Positions 16,747 through 25,251 of a stretch of 64,000 nucleotides of DNA are shown piece after piece. Where the stretch lies: NCBI RefSeq assembly GCF_039523795.1, contig NZ_BAAAFZ010000007.1, positions 136,038-200,037 on the forward strand, read 5' to 3'. The first letter of the stretch is position 1, and each line of letters starts with the position of its first letter. The stretch comes from Craurococcus roseus. GTDB lineage: Bacteria > Pseudomonadota > Alphaproteobacteria > Acetobacterales > Acetobacteraceae. The notes below the pieces were generated by a model. The model saw only the letters and a program-made list of their open reading frames with translations. It was not told where the DNA came from and did no database searches. The position numbers and the translations under genes were made by a program.

Positions 16747-17478
16747 GTGCGCGCGCCCGACACCTGCCTGCCGCTCCGCGCGGAGGGCCTCCGCTACGCC
16801 GCGAACGGGGTGCCGATCCTCGACGGCGTGTCCTTCGCGCTGGAGGCGGGGCCGCCGGCGCTGATCATCGGCCCGAACGGCGCTGGCAAGAGCGTGCTGC
16901 TCCGCGTCCTGCACGGGCTGCTCCCGCCGACTGGGGGCGCGGTGCGGTGGGCGGGCGAAGGCCGGAACGGCGGGCGGCCGATGCCGCGGGACGCGATGGT
17001 GTTCCAGCGGCCGGTGATGCTGCGCCGCTCCGTGCTGGCGAACGCCGGCTACCCGCTGAAGCTCGCCGGGTTGCCGCGGGCGGAACGGCGGGCGCGGGCG
17101 CGGGCGGCGCTGGCGCGGGTCGGCCTCGACGGGATGGCGGACCGGCCGGCGCGGCGCCTGTCCGGCGGGGAGCAGCAGCGGCTGGCCCTGGCGCGCGCGT
17201 CGGTGCTCAACCCGGAGGCGCTGTTCCTCGACGAGCCCACCGCCAGCCTGGACCCGGCCGCGACCCGCGCGGTGGAGGACATCGTTTCCGACATCGCCGC
17301 CCAGGGCACCAAGGTGGTGATGACGACGCAGGACCTCGGGCAAGCGCGGCGCATGGCGGGGGAGGTCCTGTTCCTGCACCGCGGGCGGCTGCTGGAGCAC
17401 GCGCCCGCCGCGGAATTCTTCGCCGGTCCGCGGGCGCCGGAGGCCGCGGCGTTCCTGCGCGGCGAGTTGGTCTGGTGA
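16747..17478 (+). CDS. tupC: Tungstate ABC transporter, ATP-binding subunit
   Basis: A 243-aa ABC ATPase starting at GTG 16747, 7 bases after the permease stop. Walker A is IIGPNGAGKSVLLRV, Q-loop MVFQRPVMLRRSV, signature LSGGEQQRLALARA, Walker B ALFLDEPTAS, and the switch position is Q (TTQD) instead of His. Position between TupB and TupA sets its partner. ATP hydrolysis drives tungstate (possibly molybdate) import for molybdo/tungsto-enzymes such as the SoeABC enzyme encoded further right. The usual switch His is not visible, as in some small-anion importers. Confidence 0.9.
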   Translation: MRAPDTCLPLRAEGLRYAANGVPILDGVSFALEAGPPALIIGPNGAGKSVLLRVLHGLLPPTGGAVRWAGEGRNGGRPMPRDAMVFQRPVMLRRSVLANAGYPLKLAGLPRAERRARARAALARVGLDGMADRPARRLSGGEQQRLALARASVLNPEALFLDEPTASLDPAATRAVEDIVSDIAAQGTKVVMTTQDLGQARRMAGEVLFLHRGRLLEHAPAAEFFAGPRAPEAAAFLRGELVW

Positions 17479-17507
17479 GCCGCGCTCAGCCGGAAGGGAG
17501 GAATGCG

Positions 17508-18359
17508 ATGTTCCGCAGGTTCTTGATAGCCGCCTTCGCTGCGTTGGCCTCGCCCGCCGTCCCGCCGCGGGGCGCGGGCGCCCAACCGCCAGAACGGTCC
17601 ATCACGGTCGCTTCCACCACCTCCACCGAGCAGTCGGGCTTGTTCGGCCACATCTTGCCGCTGTTCACGCGGGACACCGGCGTTTCGGTGCGGGTGGTGG
17701 CGCTCGGCACCGGGCAGGCGCTGGACGTGGGGCGGCGCGGGGACGCGGACGTGGTGTTCGTCCACGACCGCGCCGCGGAGGAGCGCTTCGTCCGCGAGGG
17801 CTTCGGCGGGCCGCGGCGGCACGTGATGTACAACGATTTCGTCATCGCCGGGCCGGCGTCCGACCCGGCCGGGGTGCGGGGCGGGCGCGACGCCGCCGAG
17901 GCGCTGAAGCGCATCGCCGCGGCCGGGGCGCCCTTCGTGTCGCGCGGCGACCGCTCCGGCACCCACGCGGCGGAGTTGCGGTTGTGGGAGGCGGCCGGCG
18001 TGGATTTGGCGGCTGGGCGGGGGCGCTGGTACCGCGAGGTCGGCCAAGGCATGGGGCCGGCGCTCAACACGGCGGCGGCGATGAACGCCTACGTGCTGAC
18101 CGACCGCGGCACCTGGCTGGCGTTCCGCAACCGCCAGGACCTCGGCATCGCCATGGAGGGCGACCAGCGGCTGTTCAACCAGTACGGCGTCATGGCGGTG
18201 AACCCGGAGCGGCACCCGCACGTGAAGGCGGCGGACGCGCGGCGCTTCGTGGAGTGGCTGGTGTCCCGCGCCGGGCAGGAGGCGATCGCCGGCTACAAGA
18301 TCAACGGCGAGCAGCTCTTCTTCCCGAACGCCGACCGGTCCGAGCCGCCGGCGTCGTGA
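17508..18359 (+). CDS. tupA: Tungstate-binding periplasmic protein
   Basis: A 283-aa binding protein with a signal peptide of about 25 residues (cleavage near GAGAQ). ITVASTTSTEQSGLFGHILP (about residues 31-50) is the oxyanion-binding opening typical of TupA. It is followed by GTGQALDVGRRGDADVVFVH, FVSRGDRSGTHAAEL and AYVLTDRGTWLAF, all conserved in the family. ATG 17508 has GGGAGG 7 bases ahead. It is the last gene of tupBCA. Tungstate specificity is inferred from family motifs; molybdate cannot be excluded. Confidence 0.9.
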   Translation: MFRRFLIAAFAALASPAVPPRGAGAQPPERSITVASTTSTEQSGLFGHILPLFTRDTGVSVRVVALGTGQALDVGRRGDADVVFVHDRAAEERFVREGFGGPRRHVMYNDFVIAGPASDPAGVRGGRDAAEALKRIAAAGAPFVSRGDRSGTHAAELRLWEAAGVDLAAGRGRWYREVGQGMGPALNTAAAMNAYVLTDRGTWLAFRNRQDLGIAMEGDQRLFNQYGVMAVNPERHPHVKAADARRFVEWLVSRAGQEAIAGYKINGEQLFFPNADRSEPPAS

Positions 18360-18449
18360 CGGCGGCGGTTCATGTACCGCCGGGCCGTGAAACCCGGCCG
18401 GAGGGAAACCGCTCCGCCCCTTCGGCCGGCCGCGCGGGAGCGGCGCGGC

Positions 18450-19415
18450 TCAGCCAGCCGCGGCGACCGCCTCGGCAGCGGGGCTGCGCGCCGGCGCGGC
18501 GATGCGGCGGTCCTGGGCGCCGGCGAGGCGGGCCATCCGGCGGAGGTCCATTTCGGACAAATTGAGCGCCGCTTCGGCCCAGCCGTCCACCACGTCGCGC
18601 AGTTCGTCGAGGGTGACGGGGTCCACTCGGCGGCCGGCCTTGTAGGTGGCGTGGTGGGCGTTGTGCCAGCGGCCGTTGTTGTCCACGTAGTCGTTCACCG
18701 CCTGGGCGCCTTCGCCGTCCGGCACCACCGAGTGGACCAGGCCCATCTCGTGCAGCTCATCGGCGGTGTAGATGCGGCCGCTGAGGATCATCTTCTCGGC
18801 GGCGGCGCGGCCGAGGCGGCGGGACAGGAAGCTGTAGGCGCCCATGCCGGGGAAGAGGTTGAACAGCACCTCGGGCAGGCCGAACTTGGCGCTCTTCTCG
18901 GCGATGATGACGTCGTGGGCCAGGGCGCACTCGAAGCCGCCGCCCAGCGCGTCGCCCTGGACCAGGGCGATCGTGACCATCGGCAGGTCGAGGGCGGTGT
19001 GGTTGCGGTGGATCGCCTCCACCGCCGCGTGGCCGTAGCGCTTGAGGGCGTCCAGGTCGCCGACGCCGATCAGGGCGCGGAACAGGCCGAGGTCGCCGCC
19101 GAGGTTGAAGATGCCTGGGATGGCCGAGCCGCAGACGAAGTAGCGGAAGGGCCGGTTGCGAGGGTCGGCGTTCCGGAAGCGGTTCTCGATGTCGGAGTGC
19201 ATCGCCGAAACGTCGCGGAGGAGCTGCGGGCTGAAGCAGGGCCGGCCTTGCGGGTTCAGGCGGCACCAGAACACGCGGCGGGCGGCGTCCACGTCGACGT
19301 CGACGGTTTCGTAGGAGCGGGGCGCGGTATCCAAGCCGGTTTCGTTGGAGGGTTCGGCGAAGCTGGCCGTCGTGGGGGCGGTGCCTGCGATGGGCAGCTT
19401 CCTAACGAACGTCAT
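18450..19415 (-). CDS. rpfF: DSF (diffusible signal factor) synthase, RpfF-type crotonase
   Basis: A 321-aa enzyme of the crotonase superfamily that matches RpfF over its length. RpfF converts hydroxyacyl-ACP to a cis-2-unsaturated fatty-acid signal. Oxyanion-hole and catalytic motifs are intact: QGDALGGGFECALAHD with E162, and FGLPEVLFNLFPGMGAYSFL with E182. The 20-residue spacing equals that of the two catalytic glutamates of Xanthomonas RpfF (141/161). The C-terminal helix region (ALNLSEMDLRRMARLAGAQD) is also RpfF-like. There is an N-terminal extension of about 30 residues. ATG 19415 has GAGAGG/AAGGAG ahead. It follows rpfC after 272 bp and has its own promoter. Ordinary enoyl-CoA hydratase is unlikely given the RpfC neighbour. 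Confidence 0.92.
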   Translation of the reverse strand: MTFVRKLPIAGTAPTTASFAEPSNETGLDTAPRSYETVDVDVDAARRVFWCRLNPQGRPCFSPQLLRDVSAMHSDIENRFRNADPRNRPFRYFVCGSAIPGIFNLGGDLGLFRALIGVGDLDALKRYGHAAVEAIHRNHTALDLPMVTIALVQGDALGGGFECALAHDVIIAEKSAKFGLPEVLFNLFPGMGAYSFLSRRLGRAAAEKMILSGRIYTADELHEMGLVHSVVPDGEGAQAVNDYVDNNGRWHNAHHATYKAGRRVDPVTLDELRDVVDGWAEAALNLSEMDLRRMARLAGAQDRRIAAPARSPAAEAVAAAG

Positions 19416-19494
19416 GCTCCTTGCCTCTCCTGCTTGCCCTGGGGCGTCCCGTAGCGTTGCCGGTTGGGCCAGTCCGGCGCTGTCGAACGGATGC

Positions 19495-19500
19495 ATTATA
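19495..19500 (-). promoter_or_regulatory. Extended -10 promoter for rpfF
   Basis: On the minus strand the sequence reads TGCTATAATG, a perfect TATAAT preceded by the extended TG motif, about 80 bases before the rpfF ATG. No good -35 is present, as is usual for extended -10 promoters. It lies in an AT-rich island (about 19490-19640) that contrasts with the surrounding DNA. The island also carries GTTAAT (19576-19581), GCTAAC (19593-19598) and GTTAAT (19605-19610), possible regulator sites. Confidence 0.55.
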
Positions 19501-19687
19501 GCAATCACGCAAATGTTATACAGTGGAAAATCAGCATCGCGGCGTTTCCAAAGTTGAGAACAGCAACCATACATTGTTAATTTCGCCTACGTGCTAACGC
19601 TCTGGTTAATATGTATCACGGATTGGTATACGCATGATCCGAGCGCAGAACAGTATTCAGCGCTTCTGGATGGCGGAAAGGCTGGCG

Positions 19688-22231
19688 TCAGGTGGTGCCC
19701 AGGTCCTTCGCTTCGGACAACATCCCCCAGGTCGATCGCACCCGGCCGAGTTCCGACCTGACGGCGACCACCTGCCCCGGACCGGCGGCCCGCACCTCGG
19801 CCGCGGGCAGCGCCTCCGCCGCGCGGCACACGCCCCACACACCCTTGGCGCCGATGTTGGCGGCGCTGCTCCGCAGCGCGTGCGCCTCGGCGCGGAAGCC
19901 GGACACGTCGCCCGCGGCCGCGGCCGCTTCCATCGCCCGCAGGCTTTGCTCGCCGTCGCGCAAGAAATCCTGGACGAGCCCGGCCAGGAAGTCGGCGCCG
20001 CCGAGCGCTTCCAGGTTCGCCAGGACCTGCTGATCCAGCGGCGGCGGCGCCGCGCGGCGGAAGCCGGGGTGGGACGCGATGGCCGCGACCCGCGCCGGAC
20101 CCGCCCGGTCGGCCGGGCCGTCGCCCCCGCGCGGCCTGCCGTGCTCCTCGACCACCTCGGCCAGCCGGGCGGGCTCCACCGGCTTGGTCAGGCAGGCGTC
20201 CATGCCCGCCTCGCGGCAGCGTTCCGCGGTGTCGGGCGACGCGTCGGCGGTGAGGCCGATGATCGGGACGTGCCGCTGCCCGAGGGAGGCGAAGCGGTGC
20301 AGCTTGGTCGCTTCGATGCCGTTCAGCACCGGCATGTTCACGTCCATCAGCGCCACGTCGAAGTGGTCGGCGGCGAGGGCGTCCAGCGCTTCCTCGCCGT
20401 TGCCGACGAGGGTGGCCTGGTGCCCGGCGCGCTGGAGGATCTTCTCCACGACACGCCGGTTCACGTGGTTGTCGTCGGCGACCAGCACCCGCAGCCCCCG
20501 GCCGCCGTGCGGGCCCGCGGCCGCCAAGCGGGGCAGAGGCGTGGCGCCCCCCTCACCCCGCTGCGCGGCGTCCTGCGGCAAGCGCGTGGCGGCGAGTTCC
20601 AGCGCCGCGACCAGTTCCGCCGGCGTCGGCGCCGCGGGCAGGAGCGACGTGACCCGCCGCCGGAGGCGCAGGGGCGGCAGCCCCTCGGCCACCGGGCCGC
20701 CGCCGAGCGCGAACACGGAAGCGCCCGCCGATGCCGGCACCCCGTCCCGCAGGGCCGCTTCCAGCGCTTCCGCGCCGAGTGGGTCCGGCGCCGGGGAACA
20801 CAGCAGGAGGTGCGCCGGCGCCCCTTCGCCGTCCGCGGGCCGCCACAGCCGCTCCATGTCGCTCCGCGCCGCCGCTTCGATCCGCACCGTCGCCCCGCGC
20901 GCCGCCGCGGGGGCCAGCAGCGCGGTCCCGGCCGCCGGGTCGGAGGTCAGCAGCGTGGCGGCCAAGCCTTGGAAGGACCGGGCGGCCGTGGCGTCCGGCT
21001 CGCGGCCGGCCGTCGGGCGTTCGGCCAGGGCGGTGAACCAGAAGGTGCTGCCGCGGCCGGGTTCGCTTTCCACCCCGATCTCGCCGCCCAGCAGCCCCAC
21101 CAGCCCCTTGCAGATGGCGAGGCCGAGGCCGGTGCCGCCGAAGCGCTCACCGATGTTCTCGTCCGCTTGGGTGAAGCGCTCGAAGATGCGCCCCGCCGCT
21201 TCCGGGGCGACGCCGATGCCGGTGTCCGACACCTCGAAGCGCAGCACCAGCCGGCCCGGCTCCGGCCCTTCGGTCGCGTCGGCGGCGATCACCACCTCGC
21301 CGGCCTCGGTGAACTTCACCGCGTTGCCCACGAGGTTGAGCAGGACGTCGCGCATGTGCCCCGAGTCGCCCACGATCCGCGCGGGCGTCCGCGGCGTGAC
21401 GTGGACCAGCAGCCGCAGCCCCTTTTCCCGCGCCTGCGCCAGCAGCATGCGCCGCACGTCCTCCAGCAAGGCGTGCAGGTCGAGCGGCTCGGCCCGCCGC
21501 ACCCCCGCGCCGGCCTCGATGCGGGCGAAGTCGAGGATGCCGTTGATCATGGACAGGAGCGACTTGGCGGCGCCGTCCACGGTGCGCGCCATCTCCGCCT
21601 GCTCGCGGTCCAGGTTCGTTTCGCGCAGCAGGCCGCCCATGCCGATGATTGCGTTGAGCGGCGTGCGCAGCTCGTGGCTGACGCTGGCCAGGAACAGGCT
21701 CTTGGCCTCGCTGGCCGCTTCCGCCTGCCGGCGCGCGACGGAGAGCTTGCGGATGAGCGTGGCGGCATAGAGCGCGAGTGCGCAGGGGCCGACGATGAGC
21801 CCGGCCGTCAGGTGCGGCTGCTCCTGCCAGTAGGGCGTGGTCAGCACCACGGCGCCGAAGCCGAGGAGGAACACACCCGTCGCCGCGAGCAGCCAACGGA
21901 CGCCGAAGCGGACGCCGTTGCCGATGATGATCCACAGGTAGACCAGGAAGAAGAACGAGGCCGCCTCGCCGCCGACGTGCAGGGACCAGGACACGAAGCC
22001 CATGTCGAGCAGCAGCGCGAAGGCGCGGCGCGGCGTGTTCCGCCCCGGCCGGAACCTTATGTGCGTGAATATGGCGAAGCCGAGGACGCCCCAGAGCACG
22101 AGGCCAGGCAGCACGGCGTCGGCGATGGACCGGCCGGCCGTGTACAGGTACGCCGCGGCGAAGAAGCCGAAGCCGAGCCGGTTGACGCTCATCTCCTGCT
22201 CGCTGCCGACCTCGCCGCGCAGCGCCGCCAA
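19688..22231 (-). CDS. rpfC: RpfC-type DSF sensor hybrid histidine kinase
   Basis: About 847 aa. The N-terminal ~165 residues hold several membrane segments (FGFFAAAYLYTAGRSIADAV, LLLDMGFVSWSLHVGG, FFFLVYLWIIIGNGVRFGV, GLIVGPCALALYAATLI) as in RpfC. HisKA follows with H186 in FLASVSHELRTPLNAIIGM. The ATPase has NLVGNAVKFTEAG, DTGIGV and GTGLGLAI. Then come a degenerate receiver-like segment, a full receiver (VLVADDNHVNRRV, MDVNMPVLNGIEA, TKPVE) and an HPt domain with EAHALRSSAANIG. Start choice is uncertain: TTG 22231 fits RpfC length; ATG 22192 is shorter; TTG 22312 overlaps the upstream stop as TTGA. It senses DSF made by the adjacent RpfF (family knowledge). Confidence 0.88.
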   Translation of the reverse strand: MAALRGEVGSEQEMSVNRLGFGFFAAAYLYTAGRSIADAVLPGLVLWGVLGFAIFTHIRFRPGRNTPRRAFALLLDMGFVSWSLHVGGEAASFFFLVYLWIIIGNGVRFGVRWLLAATGVFLLGFGAVVLTTPYWQEQPHLTAGLIVGPCALALYAATLIRKLSVARRQAEAASEAKSLFLASVSHELRTPLNAIIGMGGLLRETNLDREQAEMARTVDGAAKSLLSMINGILDFARIEAGAGVRRAEPLDLHALLEDVRRMLLAQAREKGLRLLVHVTPRTPARIVGDSGHMRDVLLNLVGNAVKFTEAGEVVIAADATEGPEPGRLVLRFEVSDTGIGVAPEAAGRIFERFTQADENIGERFGGTGLGLAICKGLVGLLGGEIGVESEPGRGSTFWFTALAERPTAGREPDATAARSFQGLAATLLTSDPAAGTALLAPAAARGATVRIEAAARSDMERLWRPADGEGAPAHLLLCSPAPDPLGAEALEAALRDGVPASAGASVFALGGGPVAEGLPPLRLRRRVTSLLPAAPTPAELVAALELAATRLPQDAAQRGEGGATPLPRLAAAGPHGGRGLRVLVADDNHVNRRVVEKILQRAGHQATLVGNGEEALDALAADHFDVALMDVNMPVLNGIEATKLHRFASLGQRHVPIIGLTADASPDTAERCREAGMDACLTKPVEPARLAEVVEEHGRPRGGDGPADRAGPARVAAIASHPGFRRAAPPPLDQQVLANLEALGGADFLAGLVQDFLRDGEQSLRAMEAAAAAGDVSGFRAEAHALRSSAANIGAKGVWGVCRAAEALPAAEVRAAGPGQVVAVRSELGRVRSTWGMLSEAKDLGTT

Positions 22232-22308
22232 GGCCGACGGGGGCGGCCGCCGGGCCGCCGGTCGACCGCTCGCGGCTGGAGGCTGGCGCTGGCGCCGTGG
22301 AGGGCGCG

Positions 22309-23148
22309 TCAAGCGGCGGCGCCCGGCGGCGCCGGCTCCTCCTCGCGTGCCGTCTCGACCGCCCCTTCCGGGAGTTCGATGGAGGTGGTCAGCACCGCCA
22401 CCACCGCGCCGGTCTGGTCGCGCAGCGGCACCTTGCTCGTGAGCAACCGCCGGCCGCGCCAGGGCGCGTCCTCGCGGTACGGCGCGACAGCCCGGCCGGT
22501 GGCGAAAACCGATGCGTCGTGCCCGCGGCCGCCCTCGGTACGCTCCGCGCCCGGGCCGGCGGCGAAAGCGGCGTTGGCGTAGATGCAACGCCCTTCGCGG
22601 TCCATCGCGCTCACCAGGGCCGGCATCGCGTCCAGGATGCGCCGGGGGTCGATGGCGGTTCCGCCGTGCGGCCCCGCCGCCGGCTCGGCCGCGGGAGGCG
22701 CCCCCTGGGACGGAGACGGTTCCGGCACGCCCGCCGCCGACGCTGCCGCGGGCGACGCCCCGGCCGCCATCCGGCGCCCGAGCGCGAGGAGGTTACGGGC
22801 CCGGACCACTATCTCGAAATGGTCCACCGGGCTTTGCAGGAAGTCGGTCGCGCCGGCGTCGAGCGCCCGGAGCCGGAACGAGCGGTCGTCGTAGGCGGTG
22901 ATCACCACCACCGGCACGTGCCGGTTGTTCGGCATGGCGCGGAACCGCCGGGTGAACTCGGCGCCGTCCATGCCCGGCATCTTGTAATCGGTGATGACCA
23001 GGTCGACGCGGTTGCTTTCCAGCCATTCCAGCGCGTCCGCCGGATCCGCGAACACCTCGGCGGACACGCCGTCCTCGATCGCCGCGGCGAGCCTGGCATA
23101 GATGTTGCGGTTGGTGGCGCGGTCGTCGAGGATCAGGATGGTGGCCAT
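22309..23148 (-). CDS. RpfG-like receiver fused to a PAS domain (no HD-GYP)
   Basis: A 279-aa protein. Residues 1-125 are a receiver closely resembling RpfG: ILILDDRATNRNIYARLAAA, phospho-acceptor D54 in VITDYKMPGMDGAEFTRRFR, and SFRLRALDAGATDFLQSPVD. An Ala/Pro-rich linker (about 130-165) leads to a PAS-like domain (about 167-260: DPRRILDAMPALVSAMDREG, then LLTSKVPLRDQTGAVVAVLT). RpfG in Xanthomonas has an HD-GYP cyclic-di-GMP phosphodiesterase at this place; none is present. The gene lies 58 bp after a HWE kinase and abuts rpfC, so all are probably co-transcribed. RpfC is the likely phosphodonor; the output is unknown. Confidence 0.88.
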   Translation of the reverse strand: MATILILDDRATNRNIYARLAAAIEDGVSAEVFADPADALEWLESNRVDLVITDYKMPGMDGAEFTRRFRAMPNNRHVPVVVITAYDDRSFRLRALDAGATDFLQSPVDHFEIVVRARNLLALGRRMAAGASPAAASAAGVPEPSPSQGAPPAAEPAAGPHGGTAIDPRRILDAMPALVSAMDREGRCIYANAAFAAGPGAERTEGGRGHDASVFATGRAVAPYREDAPWRGRRLLTSKVPLRDQTGAVVAVLTTSIELPEGAVETAREEEPAPPGAAA

Positions 23149-23206
23149 GCCTCGCTTTTACCTCGCCCCGGCGGCCTGGCGGCGCGTGGCGCCCCGCACC
23201 GACCCT

Positions 23207-24736
23207 TCACTCTTCGGACACCGCGCCCGGCGGCCGGTGCAGCGGAATGTCGATCTCGCACACCAAACCGGTCCGTGCCCAGGTGAACGACACCTCGCCC
23301 CGGAGTTGATCGCGCACCGTGCTCTCGATGACGCGGGAGCCGAAGCCCCGGCGCTGCGGCGGCCCGGCGACGGGCGGGCCGCCGGTTTCTTCCCAGCGGA
23401 GGTGCAGGCGCACCGCCGGCGGGTTCTCGCGCCAGGAGAGGGCCAGCGTTCCGTCCGGGACCGAGAGGCTTCCGTACTTGGCGGCGTTGGTCGCAAGCTC
23501 GTGCAGTGCCATCGAAAGGGGCTGGGCTGTCAGCGGCGCGAGCAACACGGGCGGCCCGGTGAGCAGCACCTGGGAACTGCTCCCGCTACCGACGAACGGA
23601 GCCAGTTCGCCTCGAAGCATCGCTTGAAAATCGGCCCCCGTCCATCGCGATTCCGTCAAAAGCGTCTGGGCGCGCGCGAGCGCGGCTACCCGCCCTTCCA
23701 CCGCTTTGGCGAAGGCCGGCATTGTTTCGGCTCGGGTGAGCCGCAGCACCGCCTGGACCACCGCCAGGGCGTTCTTGGCGCGGTGGTCCACCTCCCGCAT
23801 CAGCAGCAGTTGGCGCTCCTCGGCCTCCTTGCGGGCGGTGATGTCCACGTTGACGCCGAGGATCGGGCCGACCCGGCCGGCGGGGCTCGGCATCCGGCGG
23901 CCGCGCCCGATGAGCCAAGCGGTTTCCTCCCCCCCGTTCCGGCCGGGGCGCAGGATGCGGAATTCGGCGAGGTACTCGCCGGAGGCGAGGGCCTCGGACA
24001 TGGCGGCCCGGACGGCGTTGCGGTCCTCCGGGTGGACCAGCGCCAGGAAGGCGTCCAGCGAATCGGGCTCCCCCGCCGCCGGGGGCAGGCCGAACAGGGC
24101 GTAGTGCTCGGGGGACCACACGAAGGAGTCCTCTTCCGGGTCCCATTCCCAGGTGCCGACCCCGGCCACCTCCTGCGCGAGGCGGAGCCGGGCCTCGCCC
24201 GCCCGCAGCGCCGCTTCGGCGGCCTTCAGCGCCGTGGCGTCCGTGTGCAGCTCCAGCACCGCGGCCGCCTGCCCGTCGGCCGGGTCGCGGCGGAGTATCC
24301 AGTGGGAGGCGACCACCACGTGTTGGCCGTTGCGGCGCTTGTGCCGCAGTTCGCCCTGCCACTCGCCGGTCCGTTGCAGTTCTTCCACCAGGCTGCGGCG
24401 GCCGCCGTCGGGGAAGCGCGTGCCGAGCAGCTCGTGCGTCGTGCGCCCCATCGCCTCGCCGGCCGGGAAGCCGAACAAGCGTTCGCAGCCCGCCGACCAG
24501 TGCAGGATGGTGCCTTCCGGGGTGCGGAGGATGACGGCGCCCATGTCGAAGGCGGAAAAGAGGTCGGCGGCCAGAGGCTGCTGCGCCCCGGGCACGCCGG
24601 CCTGCTGCGGCGGCGGCCCCGGGCGGAGGCCGCGGCGGGCCCGGAGCAGGACGGCGGCCACCAACCTGCCGAGGACGCCTGTGCCGTTGGTCAGCCAGTT
24701 GTTGGGGCCGTCCGCCTTGCCGGCGCTGCCGGTCAT
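23207..24736 (-). CDS. PAS-PAS HWE-family histidine kinase of the rpf cluster
   Basis: A 509-aa kinase. One hydrophobic stretch (about 19-32) near the N-terminus may be membrane associated. PAS 1 is about 60-170 (AFDMGAVILRTPEGTILHWS, GRTTHELLGTRFPD). PAS 2 is about 180-305, ending GVNVDITARKEAEERQ. The HWE block has H318 in MREVDHRAKNALAVVQAVL, and the ATPase has LHELATNAAKYGSLSVPD, LRWEETGGPPV and GFGSRVIE. It is probably the first gene of the rpf-like transcript, followed by the receiver-PAS protein. Shared PAS domains could let the two proteins interact (inference). ATG 24736 was chosen because family similarity begins shortly after. Confidence 0.87.
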   Translation of the reverse strand: MTGSAGKADGPNNWLTNGTGVLGRLVAAVLLRARRGLRPGPPPQQAGVPGAQQPLAADLFSAFDMGAVILRTPEGTILHWSAGCERLFGFPAGEAMGRTTHELLGTRFPDGGRRSLVEELQRTGEWQGELRHKRRNGQHVVVASHWILRRDPADGQAAAVLELHTDATALKAAEAALRAGEARLRLAQEVAGVGTWEWDPEEDSFVWSPEHYALFGLPPAAGEPDSLDAFLALVHPEDRNAVRAAMSEALASGEYLAEFRILRPGRNGGEETAWLIGRGRRMPSPAGRVGPILGVNVDITARKEAEERQLLLMREVDHRAKNALAVVQAVLRLTRAETMPAFAKAVEGRVAALARAQTLLTESRWTGADFQAMLRGELAPFVGSGSSSQVLLTGPPVLLAPLTAQPLSMALHELATNAAKYGSLSVPDGTLALSWRENPPAVRLHLRWEETGGPPVAGPPQRRGFGSRVIESTVRDQLRGEVSFTWARTGLVCEIDIPLHRPPGAVSEE

Positions 24737-25251
24737 GCTCGCTGTCCCGCTGCCCTGCCCCGCCCGCGGCCGCCGGTGTCCGAGGCCGCCGCCACAAGGC
24801 GTCGGCGGACCGCCCCGGGCGCGGCTCCGGGCACCGGCCGCTCGTGGAGGGCTTGCGGGATGCCCCGACGCGCGCGAGGCAAAGGGGTGGAGACGGTTGC
24901 TCGGCGAGGGGCGGGTTTTTTGAACTGACGGACCACGGCGAAGCGAGCGGCGCCCCCTCCCGACTTCACAACTTGCGGCGAACAACTCTGCCTCAAATCC
25001 ACCGTCGTCGAGAAACATATTCTTCAGGATGTGTACCAACTCCCGCAATCGAGAGGACGCAATCGGGGATGCCGGTCGCCGTCGGTCACGTCCCTGTGCG
25101 ATGGGGACGCGCCGGCGCAAAAGGGCGCATCGCGGCGCGATGCCTCGCAAAAGTCGCCTGCTCGCGCCGGAACGGAGACGTCGCGGGGCGCGCGGACGCC
25201 GCTTGGCCGCGTCGCTATGACGGCGCGTCCGGCCCCCTCACCTCTTGGGAC
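24737..25251. other. 515-bp region upstream of the rpf-like cluster
   Basis: No gene was recognised. It must hold the promoter of the minus-strand HWE kinase and the end of the GST gene. It has a T6 run at about 24916-24921 and a comparatively AT-rich stretch around 24960-25060, but no convincing -35/-10 pair could be fixed by eye. Confidence 0.4.

Noticed and set aside
18450..19574. RpfF as an ordinary enoyl-CoA hydratase
   Set aside because: The GLPEVLFNLFPGMGAYSFL motif, the C-terminal helices and the rpfC neighbour fit DSF synthase specifically.
19688..22588. RpfC start at 22588
   Set aside because: It would overlap the receiver-PAS gene by about 280 bp, and the added residues are Arg-rich without RpfC similarity.
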